From a virus: a DNA stretch of 64,000 nt. Shown here piece by piece: positions 51,097-58,414 of the stretch (position 1 is the stretch's first letter; each line of letters starts with the position of its first letter). The position numbers and the translations under genes were made by a program. The notes under the pieces were generated by a model. The model did not search any database. It was not told where the DNA came from and was given only the letters and a program-made list of their open reading frames with translations. Location of the stretch: positions 1-64,000 of the IMG/VR virus record IMGVR_UViG_3300043425_000676. One strand, 5' to 3'.

Positions 51097-51663
51097 TTAC
51101 TGAGCCCCAGCCTTTCGCTCGGCTGACTTCCGCATTTGCGCGAATCGAAGTAGATCAGCAGGCTGAACCCTCCACATTGATCGCTGGGCACCATCGGGTC
51201 GCACATCAATCGCCTCAAGCTCCCCGCTATCAATCCACGTTTGCACCGTCCTGCGGTTTACCCGCATCCTGGACGCAACCTCGTCAACCTTGAGCAATTC
51301 TTTACCCATATACTCTACAACCTCCTCTAGTTCGATCCTGCGTGGTGCTCTCGGGCTCGTAAGATCCAAGTATGCCTCCATGTCCCAGTCGGGCAACCGC
51401 TTTTCGGCGAGCAACGCCAATTGCCTTGCTTCTGGCCACACGGCAGCAGATCCAAGATGCTCGTGACAATTGCGGCAAACGACAAGCAGGCAGAACAGTT
51501 TATCGAGGCTTTTCTGTCGATGAACACCCCGAGATATTTCATGGACATCGAGGATGTAATCAGACCCGCAAACCTCGCACTTACCCACCGACTGGCGCAG
51601 GCTATCCCGAAGCGGCTTGCACTCAAGATAGCGTTTGCGCGTCTTATCGCTCATTCGTCTCAT
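51097..51663 (-). CDS. HNH-like protein fused to MerR/excisionase-type HTH
   Basis: 188 residues. Residues 20-80: CEVCGSDYILDVHEISRG and CRNCHEHLGSA, an HNH-like zinc-bound nuclease core. Residues 120-180: LLKVDEVASRMRVNRRTVQT, WIDSGELEAIDVRPD, MWRVQPADLLRF, the binding pattern of Xis/MerR-type DNA-binding domains. A site-directed nuclease or DNA-bending control protein for the last gene of the leftward replication operon. Confidence 0.75.
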   Translation of the reverse strand: MRRMSDKTRKRYLECKPLRDSLRQSVGKCEVCGSDYILDVHEISRGVHRQKSLDKLFCLLVVCRNCHEHLGSAAVWPEARQLALLAEKRLPDWDMEAYLDLTSPRAPRRIELEEVVEYMGKELLKVDEVASRMRVNRRTVQTWIDSGELEAIDVRPDGAQRSMWRVQPADLLRFAQMRKSAERKAGAQ

Positions 51664-51671
51664 GGCTTGCC

Positions 51672-51935
51672 TTAGAATGGAGCGTCGTCGTCAACCGACT
51701 TTTGGGAGTGGCTGGACGATTGATTCGAAGGCTTTCCGCCTCCACCCTGCTGCTTAGGGGTAAATGACATGCTCATGAACTTTCCTCGCTTGCCATCTTT
51801 GACCCAAGCCGAGATCCACATCGGCTTGCCATTGATCATGGCATCGCCCTTGTAGTCAGGATGCTTGTCGCTCTCCTTGCGATCGTTCTTGAACAACGTT
51901 CCATTGTTGTCTTTTTGTTGATAATCGTTCGACAC
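51672..51935 (-). CDS. SSB-like small protein
   Basis: 87 residues. A small OB-like body (GTLFKNDRKESDKHPDYKG; MWISAWVKDGKRGKFMSMSF) followed by a Gly/Ser/Gln-rich linker and the acidic end DDDAPF, which is the hallmark SSB tail that binds replication partners. Placed in the replication operon. Likely a phage single-stranded-DNA-binding protein or replication accessory. Confidence 0.72.
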   Translation of the reverse strand: MSNDYQQKDNNGTLFKNDRKESDKHPDYKGDAMINGKPMWISAWVKDGKRGKFMSMSFTPKQQGGGGKPSNQSSSHSQKSVDDDAPF

Positions 51936-51937
51936 GC

Positions 51938-52519
51938 TTACTTCTCCATCGAGCTATTAGTCTTTACTTGGTGGCACTGCTCGCATAGCACTACCAAGCC
52001 GTCTGCTTCACAAAACAAACGCTGTACGAATCCTGGAATATCCTCGAATGATCTCAGCGAACCCGCAGGTACGATGTGATCGACTTCCACTTGCTTTCGC
52101 GGGAACCATCCCGAGCAAGCAGAGCACTGGTGTTCAAACTTGAGTCGCTTGTTATCGCTCTGGCTGGCTCTCTTGCAGGCGTTCAGAGCATGCCTACTGA
52201 TTGGAGCCCATTTGCGACTCGCCAGCCGCAGGTTCGACCGCAGGAACCCCCAGAACTGGGCTTCCGTCATTTCCCCGCCTGCTCTGGTTCGCGGCACTTT
52301 CGGGCTCTTTGGTTTTTTCTTCATCGTTTTTAGTATCCTTTCATTCCAGTCCATTATTGCCAGCTTCTTGTCGTATCGCATTCCCTCTGGGCACGATACG
52401 GCACCGCAACCCTGACACTCTACCTTCCAATCTCCAAGGTCGTCTCTTTGGAAGCACAGTTCAGCCTGTCCTCCGCAAAACGGACAGGGGAGTAAGGATG
52501 CTTCTTTTTCTGAATCCAT
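51938..52519 (-). CDS. Lar-type zinc ribbon fused to HNH endonuclease
   Basis: 193 residues. Residues 8-60: LLPCPFCGGQAELCFQR and CQGCGAVSCPEG, the Lar (restriction alleviation) ribbon. Residues 125-190: CSACSGWFPRKQVEVDHIVP, CEADGLVVLCEQCHQVKT, a complete HNH core. The join of an anti-restriction-type ribbon and a nuclease suggests DNA processing rather than pure anti-restriction. Confidence 0.82.
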   Translation of the reverse strand: MDSEKEASLLPCPFCGGQAELCFQRDDLGDWKVECQGCGAVSCPEGMRYDKKLAIMDWNERILKTMKKKPKSPKVPRTRAGGEMTEAQFWGFLRSNLRLASRKWAPISRHALNACKRASQSDNKRLKFEHQCSACSGWFPRKQVEVDHIVPAGSLRSFEDIPGFVQRLFCEADGLVVLCEQCHQVKTNSSMEK

Positions 52520-52522
52520 ATT

Positions 52523-53392
52523 TTACAACAACTCCACCAAATCCAGCCATAGACCACCTGCGGCTAGCAACTCTCGCATATCCTTGTAAGGCTTTGGAAT
52601 GAGCACCCAAGAGACACCCAGTTCCGCAGCGACCTTCTTTGCGCCAAACAACCCAGGCCAGCAGTACGAGCAACCGCGACAGTTGGATGTGCAGCTTGCT
52701 ACTCGCCCTCGCCTCTCTGGCACTTCGTCTCGCTCGCCGACTACAATCACCTTCTTGTCGGGACAGCACGCCTTTATCATTCGTTTGATGTGCTCCCCGC
52801 CATGTGTGTTTGTTCCTCTCCCGATAGCCGCCAAGCCTGCCGATTCGCACGCGGCAACGTCAGAGCCTCCCTCGACTATCCAAAGCGGCCCGCGACGGCT
52901 AAACCACTCTGGCGAGTAAAACAAGCCGACAGATCCCCCCTCGTTGGTTCTTTTGGATTTGTCAGCGTATCTCCTAACGTACCCAATGCACCTCCCGTTG
53001 TGATCGCGACTAGGCCAACTCGAAAACTCGGCACCGTTCCATTCGTCCTTGCCGACTCCGACGCGAAGCGATTCAAGCGACTCGACACTGACCGACAACA
53101 GTTCGGCAACTTCGCAACGCTTGTCGTGCGCTTTGTCGTCCTCAAACATTGCTCGGCACTCCTTTGTCCAGTCGGGCTTTTTCTCGACTGCCTTGATCAA
53201 TGTCACTGGTGGAAGCGGGTTGGACAGTACGTGGAGCCATCCCATAATGCCGTCTTTGCTAGAGCTGGTCTTTTCTGACTCTACCCTCATGCACCTGACA
53301 GCCTTTCCGTCAATTGTCCTGGTGCAGTAATCGGGCTTGCCACAGACTGGGCAAGGCTCTCGCTTTGACACTCGCTTCCATTCGCTAGCCAT
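52523..53392 (-). CDS. TOPRIM primase-like protein
   Basis: 289 residues. N-terminal zinc site (CPVCGKPDYC, CMRVESE) and a TOPRIM domain with LWIVEGGSDVAACESAGLAA (EGGSD, about 180) and IVVGERDE (about 225), in which the DxD is altered to ERD. The four-Cys stretch CTSNCRGCSYC lies near the end. DnaG-like primases have this order, but no RNA-polymerase/helicase part is present, so this is a short primase or primase-like factor. Confidence 0.75.
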   Translation of the reverse strand: MASEWKRVSKREPCPVCGKPDYCTRTIDGKAVRCMRVESEKTSSSKDGIMGWLHVLSNPLPPVTLIKAVEKKPDWTKECRAMFEDDKAHDKRCEVAELLSVSVESLESLRVGVGKDEWNGAEFSSWPSRDHNGRCIGYVRRYADKSKRTNEGGSVGLFYSPEWFSRRGPLWIVEGGSDVAACESAGLAAIGRGTNTHGGEHIKRMIKACCPDKKVIVVGERDEVPERRGRVASCTSNCRGCSYCWPGLFGAKKVAAELGVSWVLIPKPYKDMRELLAAGGLWLDLVELL

Positions 53393-53394
53393 GG

Positions 53395-53607
53395 CTATCG
53401 CTTTCTTTTCTGCCTTCGAGTTTCCGCTGCGTCCATTGCTTGGTTGCGGAAATGCTCCCGCTTTCGCTCGCAGTTGTCGATGTGTACGGTTTCCCCGCCA
53501 ACATCGTAATAACGCCCCTCGATCTTATGTAGCCAAACGTCGGCATGGCAGAACTTGCATGTTCTGGTTTCTCCGTTGGCTTTCAATGCGCTGAAATGGG
53601 GATCCAT
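53395..53607 (-). CDS. Small zinc-binding protein
   Basis: 70 residues with CKFCHADVWLHKIEGRYYDV and a HIDNCERKREH end, giving Cys/His ligands for one zinc. Between the primase-like and helicase genes. Basic C-terminus (RRQKRKR) suggests nucleic-acid binding. Confidence 0.65.
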   Translation of the reverse strand: MDPHFSALKANGETRTCKFCHADVWLHKIEGRYYDVGGETVHIDNCERKREHFRNQAMDAAETRRQKRKR

Positions 53608-53610
53608 AGT

Positions 53611-55182
53611 TTAGCTCGTTCTGTAAGGGTTTCTGCTTGTGGAATTGTCACCAACTGTAAAACCGTAGGTCGCTCGAACCTTTACTTTTTGGTCTGGGTG
53701 CTCTCTGGGTATCGGCTTAAAAACCCAATCGCCCACTTCAAATGTAGCAGGGACTCTAAACGTTAGCCCGTGCTTTCCAGCTTCGATGTACGCAAGCCTT
53801 AATGCTTGCCTGAAGTTTTGGTTGCTACTTCCAGCCATGCGAAGGGCTTGGATCATAATCTCCTTGCATGTCGGCTTTTTCGTTTTGGGTTGAGCACTTC
53901 GACTCACCTCCCGCATCTCTCCGTCAACAAATTCCAATCCCTGAGCCTTGATCTCCCTTGGAGTCGGCTCATACCCGCAATGCTTGCACTTGCCCCCACG
54001 GTAGATCGCTCCGCAGCTTGGGCACTCGACGGTAGCCCTGGCTTCGTGTGTCTTGGCTGGACGGTCGCCCCATTCCAACGTCCAGTCGATGTCATCCTCG
54101 AAGAATCCGTGCTTGCGAATGTTGTCGGCATGATCGAGCACAATGCAGTCGGACACTTCGGGGTGAACTCGGGATCCTCTACCGACCATTTGCCTGTACC
54201 TGACGACGCTGCCGATCGCGGTGCAGAGCTGAACGCACCCAACCCTCGGGATATCCGTCCCTCGCTCGATCACACCTACATTGCAGATATACTGGATGTA
54301 ACCCTTGTTTAAGTGCGAAAATAGCCGTTGTCGTTCTTCGTCCTCGGTTTCCCCGTCCACGTAGTAAGCATCAACGCCGTTTTGCCGCAGCAACTCCATT
54401 GCCTCTTGTGCCTGCGATCGCCTTGGGAAGAACCCGACCGTAGATCTGCCCTCAGCTAGCCTCTTCCAATCCCGCACCAAATCTCCTGCGAGCCCCTCCA
54501 TAGCCTTCGCAACGCTGTCCTCGGTATACTCGTCGCCTTTCTTTACGAGTACGTCTAGCTTGCCTTTGGTGGCTTGGAAGTACCGAAAGGAGGACAGAAA
54601 CCCGTTGTCGATGAGCCAGGACGGGGAAGGCCCATTGACGATCTTTGAGAATATCTTGTTCAGCTCTTTGTGTTGCGGTGTAGCAGACAGACCTAGCACG
54701 AACGGCTCAGCCAGCCCTAGTTCTTGCCGCTTCGCGTTGTGCGCCAATAGGAACGACCTAAACTTCTGCACTTGCGCATGAATCTCATCGAACACCAGGA
54801 AGTCGTAGGTGTGATCGGTGGCGTACTTTTCCTTGTCAACGTACCAACTTAGCTTCGTGTCGATTGAGGCGACTTGCAATTGCCTACCAGGGGAGGTATC
54901 GCACCCCGACATGATCACTCCATGCTGCAATACAGGATGCTCATTGAATGAATCGCTGGCGTTTTGCACAAGCCCACGGCGGTGAACCATGAATGCGGCT
55001 CGACCAGACTCGTTCTCTCGCTTCGGTCGATTTAGATATGCGCCAAGGATGTGCTTGGCAGTGATCGTCTTCCCCGCACCAGGGGGCATGCAAGCGATTA
55101 CGCTCTTGTGCGTTGCAAGTTCTTTTCGCAGCTCGGCAACGAGCGTTTCTTGGTATGGTCGCAATGTTGGGATCTCGATCAT
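53611..55182 (-). CDS. SF2 DNA helicase
   Basis: 523 residues. Walker A PPGAGKT (33-39), motif II DEIH (132-135), SAT (165-167) and motif VI QMVGRGSR (331-338), with an added zinc ribbon (CPSCGAIYRGGKCKHCG, about 387-402) and a C-terminal domain of 120 residues. A ComFA/RecG/UvsW-like superfamily 2 helicase expected to open or remodel DNA in replication and repair. Central gene of the leftward replication operon. Confidence 0.93.
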   Translation of the reverse strand: MIEIPTLRPYQETLVAELRKELATHKSVIACMPPGAGKTITAKHILGAYLNRPKRENESGRAAFMVHRRGLVQNASDSFNEHPVLQHGVIMSGCDTSPGRQLQVASIDTKLSWYVDKEKYATDHTYDFLVFDEIHAQVQKFRSFLLAHNAKRQELGLAEPFVLGLSATPQHKELNKIFSKIVNGPSPSWLIDNGFLSSFRYFQATKGKLDVLVKKGDEYTEDSVAKAMEGLAGDLVRDWKRLAEGRSTVGFFPRRSQAQEAMELLRQNGVDAYYVDGETEDEERQRLFSHLNKGYIQYICNVGVIERGTDIPRVGCVQLCTAIGSVVRYRQMVGRGSRVHPEVSDCIVLDHADNIRKHGFFEDDIDWTLEWGDRPAKTHEARATVECPSCGAIYRGGKCKHCGYEPTPREIKAQGLEFVDGEMREVSRSAQPKTKKPTCKEIMIQALRMAGSSNQNFRQALRLAYIEAGKHGLTFRVPATFEVGDWVFKPIPREHPDQKVKVRATYGFTVGDNSTSRNPYRTS

Positions 55183-55199
55183 TGTTTAACCTTCACTTG

Positions 55200-55397
55200 T
55201 CAATCATTAGCTTTCATGGCGTTGATCTTTTTTCCAAGCACAACCGTCCAATACCAGTTGTATAGATCGGTTGATAAGTAGGATGGATTGGTAATGACGA
55301 CCTTTACGTTACAGGAAGGACACCTGAAAGCAGGGTCTTTTCCGTCTGGAGACGCTACATTTAATTTTGCACTGCAAAAAGAACATTTTATCTCCAT
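55200..55397 (-). CDS. Small zinc-ribbon protein
   Basis: 65 residues from ATG 55397 (GGAGGTTTGGTG). CSFCSAKLNV and CPSCNVKVVI give a four-Cys ribbon, then a short tail. Similar in size to 53395-53607. Possibly nucleic-acid binding. Confidence 0.62.
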   Translation of the reverse strand: MEIKCSFCSAKLNVASPDGKDPAFRCPSCNVKVVITNPSYLSTDLYNWYWTVVLGKKINAMKAND

Positions 55398-55440
55398 CAC
55401 CAAACCTCCATAACCGCCGCCCCGAAGTGGTTTGGCAAAA

Positions 55441-55520
55441 GGATCGGGCAGGATTCGAACCTGCTTGGCAACCCGTTAGAGGGCATAGTGCCTATGCATG
55501 TCCCACCACGCCGCCGATCC
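55441..55520 (-). tRNA. tRNA-like element (80 bases)
   Basis: Acceptor GGATCGG / CCGATCC, D-arm-like GCGT / ATGC, T-arm GCAGG-TTCGAAT-CCTGC. The anticodon stem is imperfect; a loop CTCTAAC would put CTA (amber) at 34-36, but only three of five stem pairs form. An extra stem GCATAG / CTATGC lies between D-arm and anticodon region. Confidence 0.45.
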
Positions 55521-55527
55521 TGTTTCG

Positions 55528-56202
55528 CTAGTCAATCGATCCGTTAAGCACCGCAATCGGTGCAATCTTTTGGATGTTAACGGGTTGAGCCGAGTTAAGC
55601 ACCGCGACGTTAACCAAGTCGATTCCGGTCGAGTCGGTAGCCGTTGCTGATTGCCCGACGTTTAGGCCGTAGCCAGTCTTGGAAACAAGATCAAGAACAG
55701 AATCCTGCACCGTTCCGAAGGTGGTTTGGCTTGCACGAATGACCGCTTTGGTCGCGGATGTTGAGGTGTTGATGAAGTTGCAATTTGCAATCTGAAAATC
55801 AGTTCGCTGGCAAAACACCAAGTTGTTTGCGTTACTCGAAAAATTGGTGTAAGCCATCGAAAGTCTCGGCCTAACAGTCGATCCGGTTGACGGAACCATG
55901 CCGATCATACCAGGGCTCGTAAGCCCTGCCTGAGTCGTGATCGTAACAGGCTGCGATGCAGTTCCGTTGAGTTGAGCTTCGCCACTACACATGAGCCAGT
56001 ATGTCGTCGTTCTGACCTCGATGTTTACGCCTGGCTCAAAAACAATCTTGCCGCCTGGACTGACTGTTAGCCTAAAATCGACGAAGTAGTTCCCGGCAGG
56101 AATAACTCTCGTTTGACCCCCAAGAACCGTAGCCGACAACCTCGTTTGAGCCTGCGAAACGCTCGCAAGCATTGAAATCAAAAGCAAAGCAAATAGACGC
56201 AT
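55528..56202 (-). CDS. Secreted right-handed beta-helix protein
   Basis: 224 residues. Signal peptide FALLLISMLASVSQAQ, then repeating short strands with TTYWLMCSGEAQLNG, LVFCQRTDFQIANCNF, KAVIRASQTTFGTVQD, GIDLVNVAVLNSAQP: the coil pattern of a parallel beta-helix (pectate-lyase-like or adhesin-like). A secreted protein between replication genes is unexpected. It may have hitched in from the host. Confidence 0.75.
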   Translation of the reverse strand: MRLFALLLISMLASVSQAQTRLSATVLGGQTRVIPAGNYFVDFRLTVSPGGKIVFEPGVNIEVRTTTYWLMCSGEAQLNGTASQPVTITTQAGLTSPGMIGMVPSTGSTVRPRLSMAYTNFSSNANNLVFCQRTDFQIANCNFINTSTSATKAVIRASQTTFGTVQDSVLDLVSKTGYGLNVGQSATATDSTGIDLVNVAVLNSAQPVNIQKIAPIAVLNGSID

Positions 56203-56241
56203 GATAAAACCTTTCTGTGTGTGAAATGAAACAAATCAAAA

Positions 56242-56297
56242 AGATCGGGCAGGACTTGAACCTGCCAAAGCTTATCAGGCTCGCTCAATGCCGACCC
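56242..56297 (-). tRNA. Short tRNA-like element (56 bases)
   Basis: Acceptor GGGTCGG / CCGATCT, anticodon-like loop CTGATAA (GAT, Ile) on a 4-5-bp stem, T-arm GCAGG-TTCAAGT-CCTGC. There is no room for a D-arm. The 3' half is the same as in the other elements. Either a D-armless tRNA, a fragment, or a structural mimic. Confidence 0.45.
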
Positions 56298-56304
56298 TCG
56301 CAAC

Positions 56305-56586
56305 TTAGGCAGTTGCCGCCTGTTCAACTTCGCTTTGCATCGGAGGGTGATCAAACGCGGCCTCAAGCAACTCAGTGTAACGCTCGTCGCGTTCCTTCTT
56401 GGTTAGTTTGCTCATCGGCCACACGCGATCTACCATCGCCAGTTTGGCTTGATGCTCGCTAGCCGCAACCACCCACAAGCTAGGGATTTCCCGCATTGCA
56501 AACACCGGCATGTCGCGTTTCCGACTGTCCTTCATTGCCGCTAGTTCATTGTTGTGAACAACCGCATCTCGATTTTCCTTACTCAT
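56305..56586 (-). CDS. Small unknown protein
   Basis: 93 residues from ATG 56586. Charged helical N-terminus (SKENRDAVVHNNELAAMKDS) and helical C-terminus (LTKKERDERYTELLEAAFD). Next to the ERF gene. Function unknown. Confidence 0.55.
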   Translation of the reverse strand: MSKENRDAVVHNNELAAMKDSRKRDMPVFAMREIPSLWVVAASEHQAKLAMVDRVWPMSKLTKKERDERYTELLEAAFDHPPMQSEVEQAATA

Positions 56587-56634
56587 ATTCCTCAATAAAC
56601 CTTTCCAATGAAAACTTTTAACCGTAACTGAAAA

Positions 56635-57477
56635 TTACTTCTTTTTGTTAAGTTGGTCTCGACGACTGTTGTAGGTGCCGCGTACAGCCGTTTTGACTTC
56701 CTCCGACTCGTTGCTTAGCAATGGATCGCTAGCCACAACGTTTAGCTTCTCCATTGAGTCAGCAGCCAGCATTTGCCTACCCCAAAGATCAATGCGGTGG
56801 TTGAAGTGGAACGATCGCACTTGGCTTTGGGTCGCCTTTGGCATCTTGCTCATGTAGTCGTTGAGCATCCCAACTTCATCGCATTGGCGCAATCCATCGA
56901 TCCAGGTTTGCGTATCCTTTGGCAAGCTGTCGTAATCTGGCTCAGCCAACCTTACAGGCGTTGTGTTCTTACTGCTAGATGATTTTGGTGGCGGTGGCTT
57001 GGGTTGCTCTTCAGGCGGTGCTGACTCTCCACCCATTGGGATATTGTCGGCTTCGTTGTCTGGCTGACCTCGTAGGTGGAACGCCGATAGATACGCAGCT
57101 TTGGCAGCATAGCTGATAGCCTTGCCAGTAGCCTTGTCGCTATTGTCCAGACCTTGCCCCCATCCGACGATATCTAGCGTCTCAACAGGGTTGTCGGCAT
57201 TCACAAGCGATATGACGATCAGGCACTCGGCATACCAAGTGGTCTTTGGCTTGCCCCATTTGTCAACCTCTTGCGTGCCCTCCAGTTTGCGATCGCGGAT
57301 CTCTTTGATAAACGCAATCACGCCATGCTCAACCAGAGCCATGCGAAGCTTATCGTCGATATCGTCGATCTTGTGATAGGCATAATGATCTCCGTATGAT
57401 GCCATTCCACTCTTGCCAATCGCACCCATGGTCTTCATCACTTGAACAATGCGCTGATGCAAATTCAAATTACTCAT
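56635..57477 (-). CDS. ERF-family single-strand annealing protein
   Basis: 280 residues from ATG 57477, chosen because GGAGGTAACG precedes it. The ERF signature GWGQGLDNSDKATGKAISYA followed by AKAAYLSAFHLRG lies near residue 105-140. It anneals complementary strands, working with a 5'-3' exonuclease. A Pro/Ser linker (PPPPKSSSSK) leads to a C-terminal accessory domain. Overlaps the exonuclease stop by 8 bases, so the two are co-translated. Confidence 0.92.
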   Translation of the reverse strand: MSNLNLHQRIVQVMKTMGAIGKSGMASYGDHYAYHKIDDIDDKLRMALVEHGVIAFIKEIRDRKLEGTQEVDKWGKPKTTWYAECLIVISLVNADNPVETLDIVGWGQGLDNSDKATGKAISYAAKAAYLSAFHLRGQPDNEADNIPMGGESAPPEEQPKPPPPKSSSSKNTTPVRLAEPDYDSLPKDTQTWIDGLRQCDEVGMLNDYMSKMPKATQSQVRSFHFNHRIDLWGRQMLAADSMEKLNVVASDPLLSNESEEVKTAVRGTYNSRRDQLNKKK

Positions 57478-58300
57478 CGTTACCTCCAATCAGTGTTAGC
57501 GTGGCGTAAATCTTGCGAGCGATCTCCACTCGCGACCGGAGCGTATCGATGAAGTCATCGTTTCGCTGGAATGTGAAACACTTGATGCGTTGATACTCTG
57601 GCACAAGCGTGCTAGCGGCGTGCATCCTTTCGACCTGAGCGATAGCCTTCTTGTAGTGCGGGTTTTCCTCGTCGCAGTTGAAGCGAAAGTAAAACCGCTT
57701 CTTTTCCTCCTCAACGATCTCAAGCGGAGTGTCAACAAGGATGTGCGCGACTCGAAACATCGATCTGCCAGTCAGAGCCATATACACCTGACCTTGCGCA
57801 TAATACAAAGGATCGGGCTTCTCGGTCTCAAAGAATGTGCGAAGCGACCAAGAGCACTTGATGTCCTCAACCCACTCGTCATCGAGGATGATGTCCGGAG
57901 TTCCGGTGAAGTGATCGTCCTCGAAGGAATCCTCGTTCTTCACGCGAAACTTACCTATCACCTGCCGCGACAAAACGTCAATGGCGGCTTCCTCGCATAA
58001 AAGACCCTTGAGAATCTCGTTGGTGACTACAGGCTCGTCGTACCCGTAGGTGTTCCTGAGCCAGCAATCTCGGATGTAGTTCTTGGCGGTGGATCCAAAC
58101 TTGAACTCACCGTCTCGCTTCTCAACAAGCTCGTCAAGCTCTGCCTGCATAGTAGCAGTCAAAGGCTTGGCACTCGCATCGTTCTTGCGGGCTTCTAGTT
58201 CCTTGAGCCTAGCAAGCTGCTTTTCTGTAATTGCGTTTCCGCCGACCATCAACTGACCGACAGACGACGCACGAAACTTTACTGACGCTGTGTCAGCCAT
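57470..58300 (-). CDS. PD-(D/E)XK exonuclease (YqaJ/lambda-exo type)
   Basis: 276 residues. Glu at 103-104 in LLCEEAAIDVL, Asp136 in FTGTPDIIL and the Glu145-x-Lys148 pair in VEDIKCSWS give the catalytic core of lambda-exo/YqaJ-type nucleases. The product degrades 5' strands of double-stranded ends for ERF to anneal. GGGAGACTTGCTACT precedes ATG 58300. Confidence 0.9.
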   Translation of the reverse strand: MADTASVKFRASSVGQLMVGGNAITEKQLARLKELEARKNDASAKPLTATMQAELDELVEKRDGEFKFGSTAKNYIRDCWLRNTYGYDEPVVTNEILKGLLCEEAAIDVLSRQVIGKFRVKNEDSFEDDHFTGTPDIILDDEWVEDIKCSWSLRTFFETEKPDPLYYAQGQVYMALTGRSMFRVAHILVDTPLEIVEEEKKRFYFRFNCDEENPHYKKAIAQVERMHAASTLVPEYQRIKCFTFQRNDDFIDTLRSRVEIARKIYATLTLIGGNDE

Positions 58301-58363
58301 AGTAGCAAGTCTCCCAAAATGCTATTGAAATTGTCGCCAGACAACAACGTCCAGCACGACAGT

Positions 58364-58391
58364 ATCCTAGCACGCAGACCCCACCATGCAA
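58364..58391 (-). promoter_or_regulatory. Candidate promoter of the recombination operon
   Basis: Minus strand TTGCAT, 16 bases with GGTGGGGTC, TAGGAT. About 65 bases before ATG 58300. Similar -35 to the early promoters at 33-41 kb but a weaker spacer match. Confidence 0.45.
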
Positions 58392-58414
58392 TAGCACCCT
58401 GGGAATTTTTGACG

